Shown here piece after piece: positions 48,305-54,763 of a DNA stretch of 54,763 nt (positions are counted from its first letter, which is position 1; every line of letters begins with the position of its first letter). Source of the DNA: a virus. The DNA lies in the IMG/VR virus record IMGVR_UViG_3300047284_000338, positions 1 to 54,763 of that record; one strand, 5' to 3'. The notes under the pieces are model-generated. The model worked only from the letters and a program-made list of their open reading frames with translations, did no database searches and was not told the origin of the DNA. The translations under genes were made by a program, and so were the position numbers.

Positions 48305-50954
48305 CGCCGCTCGTCAGTTTCTTGCTGCGCTCGGTAAGCCCAAAGGCTCTATCCGCCTGCGTGGCTTCTATGCTAAGACCGACCCGCGCAAGGCTGAAGA
48401 CAAGGGTGCCAAGGGTGAGCCCACCAAGGCGCTCGTCGACGCATGGGTGGCCGACGGCCGAGGCGTCTACGTCGTCGTCAACAACGGCGGCGACAAGGAC
48501 GCCGACATCACCGACTGCATCGCCCTGTTCTGCGAATGGGACGATCGCCCCAAGGACTGGCAGGTCACGGCCTGGCAGGGCCTCGGGCTCCCGGAGCCCA
48601 GTATCCAGGTCGACACCGGTGGCAAGTCCATCCACTCCTACTGGGTGCTCTCAGAGCCGGTGACGCCCGACGTCTGGAAGACCCTCCAGACCCGGCTGCT
48701 CGAGCACGCAGATGCCGACCGCCAGCTCAAGAATCCCTCCCGGGTCATGCGGCTGCCCGGCACCCCGCACCCGGAGACCGGTGAGCTCGCCGCGATCATC
48801 CATCTCAGCGACAGCCGCTACTCGATCGACGAGCTCGCCGCCTGCATCCCCGAGCTGGTCGTCGACAAGCGCATCGAGCAGGCCCGCACCTTCACCGACT
48901 ACGAGGTCCAGGGCTTCGACGAGATACACAAGGCTCTCGCCTGCATCCCGCCCAGGGTGCCCGGCGGCGGCACCTACCCGATGTACCGCAACATCCTCTG
49001 GGGCCTGATCAGGGCCTGCCACGAGGCCGGCGCATCGGCCGACACCGCCGTCTCGATGATGGCCAACCACAGCCCGCAGTGGCACGGCGTCGACCAGGTG
49101 GCCCGCTCCGGCGGCGCTGACGTCTCGGCTGGCACCTTCTGGTACTGGGCCCGGGAGCACGGCTACCGCCAACCGCGCAAGGTCCGGCCCGGGCCGCCCG
49201 AGCTGCGCAACTTGCCCCCCAACTTGCCTCCCAAGCCTGCTCCGGGGCCTGCTGAAACTCGAGCGCCAGAGCCCGATCTCAGCGATCCTGCTCCCGATTC
49301 AGGGCCGGCATCTTCCCTCCCATTTCGCCCCCTTGGTTTCGATCACGGGGTCTACTTCTACCTGCCCAAGCACGGCGGCCAGGTCGTCGAGCTCACCGCC
49401 GCCCAGCACAACAAGTCCCACTTCCTGCAGCTCGCGCCCCTCGAGTGGTGGGCCGGTGGATTCGCCGACGAGCGCGGCCGGATCGACTGGGACTCGGCGC
49501 AGAACGCAATCATGGGGTCCTGCATCGGCCAGGGCGTCTACAACCCCGACCGGATCCGTGGCCGCGGCGCCTGGACCGATGCCGACCGGGTGATCTTCCA
49601 CCTCGGCAACCGCATGATGATCGATGGCCGGTCGCACCCCATCACCAAGCTGCCCGGCAGCTTCAAGAGCTACTACTTCTACGAGAACTCGAAGGAGCTC
49701 CTGGGGCCCGCCAGCAATCCGCTTGATGACGCCGCCGCCTTCCAGGCCCGCTGCATCGCTGAGCGCTTCCGCTGGGAGACGCCCGCCTCGGCCAACATGC
49801 TGCTCGGCTGGATCGTCCTGGCGCCTGTCTGCGGTGCCCTCGACTGGCGGCCACACATCTGGGTCACCGGGGGTGCTGGCACCGGCAAGACCACGGTTCT
49901 GAAGCTGTTCATGAAGCCGCTGCTCGGTGGCATCTACCAAGCCGCCACCGGTGGCACCACCGAGGCCGGATTGCGCGGCACCCTCAAGTCCGACGCCATC
50001 CCCGTCGTGTTCGACGAGTTCGAGCAAAATGAGGCCCGCGACAAGGCCATCGTTCAGAACGTTTTGTCGCTCGCACGCATTGCCTCGTCCGAAGGCGGAC
50101 GCATCATCAAGGGCACCACATCGGGTGGCGCGAACTCGTTCGAGGTGCGCTCCATGTTCTGCGTTTCGTCCATCAATGTGGCCCTCTTTCAGAAGGCCGA
50201 CCTCGATCGTTTCTGCGTCCTGCCGCTGCGCAAGGACCACATGCCGAAGGACGACTGGACCAAGTTCGAGGCCGAGATCATCGAGCTCGCAACGGTCGAA
50301 AACGGCCGCAGATTGATCGCCCGCACGCTGCAGCAGATCCCCACCATCAAGGCCAATGCGAAGGTGCTCGCCCGGGCCCTGTCGCACCGGTTCGGGCAGC
50401 GCTTCGGTGATCAGCACGGCACCCTGCTCGCCGGCGCCTGGAGCCTCGAGGCCGGCGGCGGTGGCCTGCTGTCGCTCGAGATGGCCAAGGAGTGGATCGA
50501 CCAGATGGACTGGGAGACCCGGGACGGCGACGAGAGCGACGCAGACGAGCTCAAGTGCCGGGACTCAATCCTCCAGCACCTGGTCGACTACAGCACCGGC
50601 CAGAAGGCCCAGCTGGGCGAGCTGGTGACCTGTGTCGCACGGTGCGTCTCACTGAGAGGCGTGCCCTACGACGACCTCGGCCAGATCCTGGGCCGGTGGG
50701 GGCTGAAGGTCTACCGGCGCGGCATCGACCGGCTCCCGGGAACCGAGCAGGCCTGCCCCAGTCACATGCTCGCTGTGGCCCACAACAACCGCCAGCTGGC
50801 CACGATCTTCAAGGACACCCAGTGGTCCAACAACGCTCACCGGGCGTCGCTGAAGCGGCTGCCTGGTGCGGAGGTGACGAAGTCCCCGATCTGGTTCGCC
50901 GGCGTCGGGATGCAACGCGCAACCTTGGTCCCATTTGAGACAGCTGAGACGTAG
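48279..50954 (+). CDS. primase-helicase fusion
   Basis: This 891-aa replication protein has a RepB/prim-pol-like N-terminus (residues 1-190: FDAARQFLAALG, EWDDRPKDWQ, QVDTGGKSIHSYWVL, RLPGTPHPETGE). A PriCT-like helical linker follows (about 220-300). A P-loop helicase domain has GGAGTGKTTV near residue 532, FDEFEQNEARDKA as Walker B, and sensor-type MFCVSSINVALFQKADLDRF. It resembles the DUF927/phage primase-helicase group. ATG 48279 has a GCAGAGA site just upstream; an earlier in-frame start would lie in the nuclease-side overlap. A non-coding, iteron-like region follows. Confidence 0.9.
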   Translation: MQIVPPNFDAARQFLAALGKPKGSIRLRGFYAKTDPRKAEDKGAKGEPTKALVDAWVADGRGVYVVVNNGGDKDADITDCIALFCEWDDRPKDWQVTAWQGLGLPEPSIQVDTGGKSIHSYWVLSEPVTPDVWKTLQTRLLEHADADRQLKNPSRVMRLPGTPHPETGELAAIIHLSDSRYSIDELAACIPELVVDKRIEQARTFTDYEVQGFDEIHKALACIPPRVPGGGTYPMYRNILWGLIRACHEAGASADTAVSMMANHSPQWHGVDQVARSGGADVSAGTFWYWAREHGYRQPRKVRPGPPELRNLPPNLPPKPAPGPAETRAPEPDLSDPAPDSGPASSLPFRPLGFDHGVYFYLPKHGGQVVELTAAQHNKSHFLQLAPLEWWAGGFADERGRIDWDSAQNAIMGSCIGQGVYNPDRIRGRGAWTDADRVIFHLGNRMMIDGRSHPITKLPGSFKSYYFYENSKELLGPASNPLDDAAAFQARCIAERFRWETPASANMLLGWIVLAPVCGALDWRPHIWVTGGAGTGKTTVLKLFMKPLLGGIYQAATGGTTEAGLRGTLKSDAIPVVFDEFEQNEARDKAIVQNVLSLARIASSEGGRIIKGTTSGGANSFEVRSMFCVSSINVALFQKADLDRFCVLPLRKDHMPKDDWTKFEAEIIELATVENGRRLIARTLQQIPTIKANAKVLARALSHRFGQRFGDQHGTLLAGAWSLEAGGGGLLSLEMAKEWIDQMDWETRDGDESDADELKCRDSILQHLVDYSTGQKAQLGELVTCVARCVSLRGVPYDDLGQILGRWGLKVYRRGIDRLPGTEQACPSHMLAVAHNNRQLATIFKDTQWSNNAHRASLKRLPGAEVTKSPIWFAGVGMQRATLVPFETAET

Positions 50955-51236
50955 CGCCATACGGCCCTACGGTGCAAAACGCACCCCCTGTATGCCCGAG
51001 ATTCCTTCCAGCGCAAGGGGTCTCGGGCTTCCTTACGGACCATACGGTTTTTCCCGGAGAAACACCCATAGACATATAGGGCCCCATAGGGGGTACCCCT
51101 CTGAAAAACCAAATCTCTATTATTATTATTTCTTGTATGGAGTGTATGGTGGTGTAAGGGGCCAGTCGTAGCAACGGTTTTCGGCCATACGCCTCCCATA
51201 CGATTTTCGAGAACCCGTAGGGCGTAGGCTTTTGGC
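50955..51236. other. candidate replication origin with iteron-like CCATAC repeats
   Basis: This 282-nt non-coding gap lies directly after the primase-helicase. CCATACG occurs at 50957, 51040, 51185 and 51196, and its relative CCATACA on the other strand at 51134-51140 and 51143-51149. Related CCCTACGG (50965) and CCTTACGG (51031) add to the set. An AT-rich TATTATTATTATTT tract lies at about 51119-51132 amid high-GC surroundings and could unwind. This is the classic layout of an iteron origin, but it is not proven. Confidence 0.55.
50994..51028 (+). terminator. hairpin downstream of primase-helicase
   Basis: GCCCGAGA (50994-51001) pairs with TCTCGGGC (51021-51028), an 8-bp perfect stem with a 19-nt loop, followed by TTCCTT. 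It lies 40 nt after the primase stop. The short T-run makes it a weaker terminator, and it may also be part of the origin. Confidence 0.5.
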
Positions 51237-51449
51237 ATGCCCAAGCCCGCCCCCGACCAGCAGCGCCTGGCTGCAGACCCCACCAGATGGCCCGTGCTGG
51301 CCCGTGGAGCGGCCGTGAAGGTCTACATGGGCCACGGATGGGCCTCAGGCACCTGGGACGGCCTCCAGGGCCCCTGTGGGCGCGTCTGGCTGGCCCGGGA
51401 GCAGCGCACGGTCATCGTCCGGGATGCGCGGAACGTCAGGGCTGGCTAA
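51237..51449 (+). CDS. small protein of unknown function
   Basis: This 70-aa product contains VKVYMGHGWASGTWDGLQGP, CGRVWLAREQRTVIVRDARN. It looks like a small SH3-like beta-barrel (KVYMGHGW..G, then TVIVRDARNV). I associate this type with picocyanobacteria. Function unknown. It follows the origin-like region directly. Confidence 0.6.
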   Translation: MPKPAPDQQRLAADPTRWPVLARGAAVKVYMGHGWASGTWDGLQGPCGRVWLAREQRTVIVRDARNVRAG

Positions 51450-51471
51450 GCTGGCCCTGGAATCCCTTACG

Positions 51472-51500
51472 GAGCCCTGGTCTTCTCTGGGGCTCTTTTC
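51472..51500 (+). terminator. rho-independent terminator
   Basis: GAGCCC (51472-51477) pairs with GGGCTC (51490-51495), followed by TTTTC. It lies between the small gene ending at 51449 and the gpZ-like gene, whose GGAGG ribosome site begins right after it. Confidence 0.6.
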
Positions 51501-51513
51501 GTAGGAGGCGGCA

Positions 51514-52293
51514 ATGGCGATCGAGTGGTCCGGCAGTGGCATGTTCCGCCAGGGGTCGATCACGTTCGACGCCGACGCGGTGGTCAGCAACCTGGACATC
51601 ATCCGCCGGGTCCAAATGCCGTTCGTGATGAGCTACGCGCTCAACAAGCTCGGCCCGGTCCTGCAGGCTGCCCACCGAGGCGAGATGCAGCGGGTGTTTC
51701 GCAACCCGGTGCCCTTCACGCTCAACTCGATCTTTTACACAAAGTCCGACAAACAGAAGCTCTACAGTTACATTGGGGTCAAAGAATTTGGCGCCAAAGG
51801 TAACCCAGCTTCGAAGTATCTGTTTCCGCAAGTCAAGGAGGCAGGGGCTGGCAGCAAGCAGGTTTATGACACGCGATTTTCGAAAGCTCTCGCGCACCGG
51901 GGATTTACACCCACCGGGTCGTACATGTTCGGCATTCGCAAAAGCGATGCCGCTCGGCTCATCAACGGCCGGATCTTACCTGGTCAATACACTCAGGTGC
52001 TTTTTGCTATCGGAGCCTATAGCAATGACACCTACACCGGTCGACGCTATGCCGATGCAAAGCGCCCACCGAAGAAGGAATACTTCATGGCCAAGCCAGG
52101 CAACCGCTCGGGCCTGAAGCCTGGCATCTACCGGCGCTCGGGGCGCGACATCAAAATGCTGTTCAAGTACATGCCGACGCCGCCCAGCGTGAAGACCCGC
52201 TACGACTTCTACGGGCTCACCGACCGGGTGGCCAGGGTCGAATTCCCCAAGCTGGTGTTTGGCAAGCTCAAGGACGTCATGGGCGGCCGTTGA
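51514..52293 (+). CDS. minor tail protein Z-like (displaced)
   Basis: This 259-aa protein has a clear GGAGG ribosome site 7-11 nt upstream. It resembles prophage gpZ-type tail completion proteins: MPFVMSYALNKLGPVLQAAH, EMQRVFRNPVPFTLNSIFYT, KYLFPQVKEAG, PGIYRRSGRDIKMLFKYM and FYGLTDRVARVEFPKLVFGK are in the expected order. In lambda Z lies between FII and U, where this phage has three fibre-like genes instead. It is separated from the tail module by about 40 kb (or about 14 kb across the ends if circular). The call is moderate. Confidence 0.6.
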   Translation: MAIEWSGSGMFRQGSITFDADAVVSNLDIIRRVQMPFVMSYALNKLGPVLQAAHRGEMQRVFRNPVPFTLNSIFYTKSDKQKLYSYIGVKEFGAKGNPASKYLFPQVKEAGAGSKQVYDTRFSKALAHRGFTPTGSYMFGIRKSDAARLINGRILPGQYTQVLFAIGAYSNDTYTGRRYADAKRPPKKEYFMAKPGNRSGLKPGIYRRSGRDIKMLFKYMPTPPSVKTRYDFYGLTDRVARVEFPKLVFGKLKDVMGGR

Positions 52294-52324
52294 CGGTCGC
52301 GTTGCCATCGGTTACAGATGGCGC

Positions 52325-52525
52325 ATGACACAGCAAGAGCTCGTTGCCTTCCGGGAGCGCCTGGGTCTGACCCAGCAGGAGCTAGCCGATCGGCTCGGTG
52401 TTGACCGCGTCACCATCGCCCGTTGGGAGACGGGGGCCCGGGCCATTCCCGCTTTCCTGGGCCTGGCGCTCGAGACCGTCGAGCGGCGCGTCACCGGCCG
52501 GGGCCGGCGGGGTTCGGGCTCCTAG
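52325..52525 (+). CDS. small XRE/Cro-type HTH protein
   Basis: This 66-aa protein is almost only a helix-turn-helix: ELVAFRERLGLTQQELADRL, then GVDRVTIARWETGARAIPAF. It has a basic Gly/Arg end. It is too small to carry a CI-type dimerisation or RecA-cleavable domain. It may be a Cro-like repressor or an orphan antitoxin-like regulator. An HLR1-like site overlaps its stop. ATG 52325 chosen. Confidence 0.85.
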   Translation: MTQQELVAFRERLGLTQQELADRLGVDRVTIARWETGARAIPAFLGLALETVERRVTGRGRRGSGS

Positions 52526-52540
52526 GTAACGATTTGTAAC
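52523..52540 (-). promoter_or_regulatory. HLR1-like (RpaB) direct repeat
   Basis: On the minus strand this reads GTTACAAA-TC-GTTACCTA. It matches the HLR1 consensus (G/T)TTACA(A/T)2-N2-(G/T)TTACA(A/T)2 at 15 of 16 defined positions. It lies 60-80 nt upstream of the small gene at 52601, with GTAACG also found at similar distance before the genes at 53198 and 53529. Confidence 0.5.
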
Positions 52541-52600
52541 GGCGCCAGCCTGTGGCGGCCGGCCGAGGTTTACGGTTCTGGGGTCTTCGACGCTTACCCC

Positions 52601-52924
52601 ATGACCATCCGTTCCTACGCCCCCACCGGCAGCATCGGCAAGCGCCTGGCCCGGGCCAAGCGGCTGCAGTCCCAGATCCAGCAGCTCGAGGCCGAGCTGT
52701 CTGCTGATCGTGAGTTCCTGCTGGCCCACATGGAGCGCAACCGGCTCGACCGGATCGAGACCCAGGGCCTGATGGTGGTGCGCAAGGTGCGCCACAACTG
52801 GAGCTATTCGGCGGTCTGCGACAACCTGAGCCTGCAGCTCCGGCAGCTGCAGCTGGACGAGCAGAGCCTGGGCGTCGCTCAGGATCGGCCGCGGTCCTAC
52901 GTCAGTCTCACCGCAGTCTCGTGA
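52601..52924 (+). CDS. protein with coiled coil, unknown function
   Basis: In this 107-aa product, residues 10-55 are a coiled coil (RLARAKRLQSQIQQLEAELS, ADREFLLAHMERNRLDRIE), then a strand LMVVRKVRHNWSYS and a second helix LSLQLRQLQLDEQSL. Helix-strand-helix with a basic turn resembles small siphovirus host-interaction proteins. CTTACCCC precedes the ATG, a variant of a leader motif shared by its neighbours. No family recognised. Confidence 0.65.
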   Translation: MTIRSYAPTGSIGKRLARAKRLQSQIQQLEAELSADREFLLAHMERNRLDRIETQGLMVVRKVRHNWSYSAVCDNLSLQLRQLQLDEQSLGVAQDRPRSYVSLTAVS

Positions 52925-53118
52925 TTGGACTCGTGCTACTGGCCCAGCTCGGCCAGCCGGTGCCGCAGGTCGGCGCCTGCCCTCTCGGCTACTACACCCA
53001 GGGTCGCTACTGCGTGCCGGCGCCTCGGGCCCGGCAGGAAGCGGTGCAGCGACTGTCCGTGCAATGCCCGTACGGCTGGCTCAGCCAGGGCAGCTACTGC
53101 GTTCGTGACAGTTTGTAA
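52921..53118 (+). CDS. small secreted Cys-motif protein
   Basis: This 65-aa product starts with GTG 52921. A hydrophobic start (IGLVLLAQLGQPVPQVGA) could be a signal peptide. It has two copies of a Cys motif, CPLGYYTQGRYCV and CPYGWLSQGSYCV, each likely closed by one disulfide. I associate this CPxGxxxxGxYCV motif with picocyanobacteria. Role outside the cell or in the periplasm is unknown. Confidence 0.65.
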   Translation: MIGLVLLAQLGQPVPQVGACPLGYYTQGRYCVPAPRARQEAVQRLSVQCPYGWLSQGSYCVRDSL

Positions 53119-53119
53119 C
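53102..53119 (-). promoter_or_regulatory. HLR1-like direct repeat, weaker
   Basis: On the minus strand this reads GTTACAAA-CT-GTCACGAA, with two mismatches to the HLR1 consensus in the second half. It overlaps the end of the previous gene and lies about 80 nt upstream of the gene at 53198. Spacing matches the sites at 40313 and 52523. Confidence 0.38.
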
Positions 53120-53197
53120 GAAGGGGCGGCCCTGGTTCCGGGAGCCGCCTACCATTTGCACATCGGCCACCGGGCCGCCTTTTATCCCTTGCCCGTC

Positions 53198-53449
53198 ATG
53201 CTCCGCTTTGAAGTCGGCCAGACCTACTACGGCAGCCTGGCCTGCGCCCACAGCTCCTTTCCGGTGATCTGCGTCAAGCGCACCGAGAAGACCGTCTGGT
53301 TCGAACACGCCACCCTTCCTCACGCCTACGGTCCTGCCCGCAGCCGGGTTCGCACCTGGACCGATGGCAGCGAGAGCGCCAGCTTCCACCGCTGGTACAT
53401 CGCGGCTGATGCGGTGCGCGACAACGGCTGGGACATGCAGTTCGCCTGA
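53198..53449 (+). CDS. small protein of unknown function
   Basis: This 83-aa product contains FEVGQTYYGSLACAHSSFPV, ICVKRTEKTVWFEHA, RSRVRTWTDGSESASFHRWY and a short helix AADAVRDNGW. It is beta-rich with a C-terminal Trp motif. ATG 53198 follows a TTTTATCCC leader. It is probably part of a set of early-region small genes. No family recognised. Confidence 0.6.
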   Translation: MLRFEVGQTYYGSLACAHSSFPVICVKRTEKTVWFEHATLPHAYGPARSRVRTWTDGSESASFHRWYIAADAVRDNGWDMQFA

Positions 53450-53528
53450 GTGTTTCAGTCCGTAACGAAACCGGCCCTACCAGCCGGCGCTCATCTATTC
53501 TCAGATCAAGCCAAACGGCCTTTATCCC

Positions 53529-53744
53529 ATGACCACCCTGAATCAAGTTCGCGACTACGCCCAGCGCGTGATCAAGGCCCTGCACATCGCGGGCTGGCAC
53601 GTCGAAGCCTTTGGGCTCAGCAATGACCTGCACAGCATCGGCTACCAGCCTTTGCGCAAGGACTACCTGATGGTGCTCGACGACGCCGAGCGCCTGGCTG
53701 ATGCACTGCTGGCCAACGATCACCCCGCGCCGGTGTTGGCATGA
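53529..53744 (+). CDS. small protein of unknown function
   Basis: This 71-aa product contains QVRDYAQRVIKALHIAGWHV, EAFGLSNDLHSIGYQPLRKD and DDAERLADALLAN. It is helix-strand-helix. ATG 53529 directly follows TTTATCCC. The stop overlaps the next ATG by 4 nt (ATGA type). Confidence 0.6.
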   Translation: MTTLNQVRDYAQRVIKALHIAGWHVEAFGLSNDLHSIGYQPLRKDYLMVLDDAERLADALLANDHPAPVLA

Positions 53745-54016
53745 AGACCCGCGCCTTTCTTGTCTACGCCGACCCTGGCCACGCTTGGGTCAAGGTCGAG
53801 AAAGCCTTCCTGGAGCGCCTCCTTGGCACTCACTGGCGCAAGCAGTTCACCTGCTTCTCGTACGAGCGTGGTGACCACGTCTACCTGGAAGAAGACGAGG
53901 ACGCCGCAAGCCTGGTCAAGGCTTGCAGTGCTGCCGGCATTGAGCCGGCGTGGCGCTTGCACCACTCCAACCGCATCAGCAGGATTCGTTCCTACGCCCC
54001 TTTATCCCCTATCTGA
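53741..54016 (+). CDS. small protein of unknown function
   Basis: This 91-aa product contains RAFLVYADPGHAWVKVEKAF, LERLLGTHWRKQFTCFSYER, GDHVYLEEDEDAASLVKACS and AAGIEPAWRLHHSNRISRIR. It has an alpha/beta fold with a central acidic DED motif. I associate the YADPGHAWVKV type with picocyanobacteria and their phages. Function unknown. Confidence 0.6.
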   Translation: MKTRAFLVYADPGHAWVKVEKAFLERLLGTHWRKQFTCFSYERGDHVYLEEDEDAASLVKACSAAGIEPAWRLHHSNRISRIRSYAPLSPI

Positions 54017-54018
54017 TC

Positions 54019-54348
54019 ATGATCACCAAAGCCGACCAATTCCCCGCCACCGTCACCATTCAACGCAAGGGCGACGACGTGCTCGTGCCCAGCCGCCTGG
54101 TGCGAACCGTGACCCTGCCTGATGGCACCACACAGAAGCTGCTGCGCAATGGCGCCGTCGGCCGCTTCACCCGCAACGGTGACGGCAGTACCGTCTTGAA
54201 GCTGCGCTGGCGCAGCAAGTGGTGGCCCGTGCCCGCCATGGCAGAGATCGAGCGCTGGACCTTTGACAGCGTGTGCGAGACGCCCAATGGTGACACCGTT
54301 GAGCACGACGCAGACGACTCCTGGCTGCGCCTGCTGGGGCTGGTTTGA
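54019..54348 (+). CDS. protein of unknown function
   Basis: This 109-aa product contains DQFPATVTIQRKGDDVLVPS, KLLRNGAVGRFTRNGDGSTV, LRWRSKWWPVPAMAEIERW and an acidic end NGDTVEHDADDSW. It is beta-rich. ATG 54019 is preceded by TTTATCCCCTATCTGATC. A longer frame at 53950 overlaps the previous gene and is less likely. Confidence 0.6.
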   Translation: MITKADQFPATVTIQRKGDDVLVPSRLVRTVTLPDGTTQKLLRNGAVGRFTRNGDGSTVLKLRWRSKWWPVPAMAEIERWTFDSVCETPNGDTVEHDADDSWLRLLGLV

Positions 54349-54353
54349 TTGCC

Positions 54354-54533
54354 ATGAACGACACCCACCTCACCGAAGACCAGCGCATGCAGATCGTGGC
54401 CGCTCTCGTGGCGGCCATGGTCAAGCGTGGGGAGATCTTCGAAGACCAGATGATCGAGGCTCGCAACGATCTGATGGCCGCCAGCGATGACGAGCTGCGC
54501 GAAGCATGCGAAGAGATGGGCCTCGAGGCCTGA
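54354..54533 (+). CDS. small helical protein of unknown function
   Basis: This 59-aa product contains EDQRMQIVAALVAAMVKRGE and EARNDLMAASDDELREACEE. It has two helices and an acidic end. ATG 54354 preferred; TTG 54345 overlaps the previous stop and is possible. It is the last gene before the non-coding terminal region. Confidence 0.55.
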   Translation: MNDTHLTEDQRMQIVAALVAAMVKRGEIFEDQMIEARNDLMAASDDELREACEEMGLEA

Positions 54534-54570
54534 GGTCTTGCGGCCGACCGGTTTTTCTCACGCTCAAGGG

Positions 54571-54657
54571 ACCGGCGCCATGCCGGTTTTCTTGTGCCTA
54601 GGGACCTGGGGCAGGTCGGTTTTTGGGACCCCAAGGGACTTGGGGGCTGCGGGTTTT
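54571..54657 (+). terminator. three tandem terminator-like hairpins
   Basis: First, ACCGGC (54571-54576) / GCCGGT (54582-54587), then TTTC. Second, GACCT (54603-54607) / AGGTC (54613-54617), then GGTTTTT. Third, CCCCAAG (54629-54635) / CTTGGGG (54639-54645), then a short spacer and TTTTATA. Each is a hairpin followed by a T-rich stretch. Together they should stop plus-strand transcripts and shield the operator region after them. Confidence 0.65.
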
Positions 54658-54725
54658 ATAGGGGCTTTTGCATACATGCCGACGCCGGTTTTATAGCGCT
54701 GCATGTAACACGCAGATTTTGCTAT

Positions 54726-54763
54726 TAGTACATTTGTACTATAATACATTTGTACTATAGTAC
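54726..54763. promoter_or_regulatory. tandem LexA-like operators, cut by the window end
   Basis: TAGTACATTTGTACTA (54726-54741) contains AGTAC-ATT-T-GTAC-T, a full match to the cyanobacterial LexA consensus RGTACNNNDGTWCB. A second copy TAATACATTTGTACTA (54742-54757) has one change. A third half-site TAGTAC (54758-54763) runs into the window end. The 16-bp pitch indicates cooperative binding or iterons. If the genome is circular they lie about 150 nt upstream of terS. Confidence 0.7.

Noticed and set aside
52325-52525. full CI-type prophage repressor
   Set aside because: Only a 66-aa HTH is present; there is no dimerisation or cleavable domain.

Overview
The window reads as an essentially complete genome of a temperate, lambda-like siphovirus of about 55 kb. 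Virion genes follow the lambda order: terS-terL-W-portal-protease/capsid-FII-U-V-G/GT-H-M-L-K-I-J-fibre-lysis. The host is probably a high-GC picocyanobacterium such as Synechococcus or Cyanobium. That is an inference from a B12-dependent class II ribonucleotide reductase, ThyX, a LexA-type operator matching the cyanobacterial consensus RGTACNNNDGTWCB, sites resembling the cyanobacterial HLR1 (RpaB) element, and many small proteins of a kind I associate with cyanobacteria and their phages. An integrase sits next to a 50-nt tRNA-Thr(UGU) 3' fragment with phage genes on both sides. This fits attP of a circular or unintegrated phage genome rather than attL or attR of a prophage.

Layout. (1) 149-13073, plus strand: packaging, head and tail-tube genes. 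They include a fused tudor-like/protease/capsid protein, a glycosidase-like beta-propeller, three fibre-like proteins where lambda has Z, and a textbook -1 frameshift for the tail chaperone. (2) 13066-26713: tape measure, tail tip and fibre. The tail-tip protein J carries a 130-residue Hint (intein-like) domain, and the tail fibre ends in an eight-cysteine tail. (3) 26717-29399: an AT-richer cassette with an unknown 230-aa protein and a radical-SAM/SPASM enzyme fused to a prolyl-4-hydroxylase-type oxygenase. It follows the cysteine-tailed fibre directly, and I propose that it modifies the fibre. (4) 29396-31413: small proteins, holin-like membrane proteins and a two-domain endolysin, closed by a strong terminator. 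(5) 31552-35320: nucleotide metabolism (dcd, thyX, nrdJ).

(6) 35275-36742: integrase, attP core and arm-type repeats. (7) 36743-37223: a small gene and an HNH nuclease. (8) 46239 down to 37227, minus strand: an early operon of about 33 genes. It starts with exonuclease, RecT, a small HTH protein and SSB, then runs through many overlapping genes of 26-160 codons to a dNMP kinase and small proteins. One gene (40386-40577) points the other way. (9) 46398-50954, plus strand: SF2 helicase, VRR-NUC nuclease and primase-helicase, followed by an iteron-like, AT-rich non-coding region that is the best origin candidate. (10) 51237-54533: small plus-strand genes, a displaced gpZ-like tail protein and a small XRE-type HTH protein. 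(11) 54534-54763: non-coding, with three hairpins followed by T-rich tracts and tandem LexA-like operators cut off by the window end.

The genes suggest a lysogeny-capable phage that makes and salvages dNTPs, recombines by an Exo/RecT/SSB system and builds a lambda-type tail with unusual chemistry at its tip (Hint processing, Fe-S gpL, radical-SAM/oxygenase modification). No full-length CI-type repressor is visible. With LexA-like operators at the end, control through host LexA is a reasonable hypothesis.
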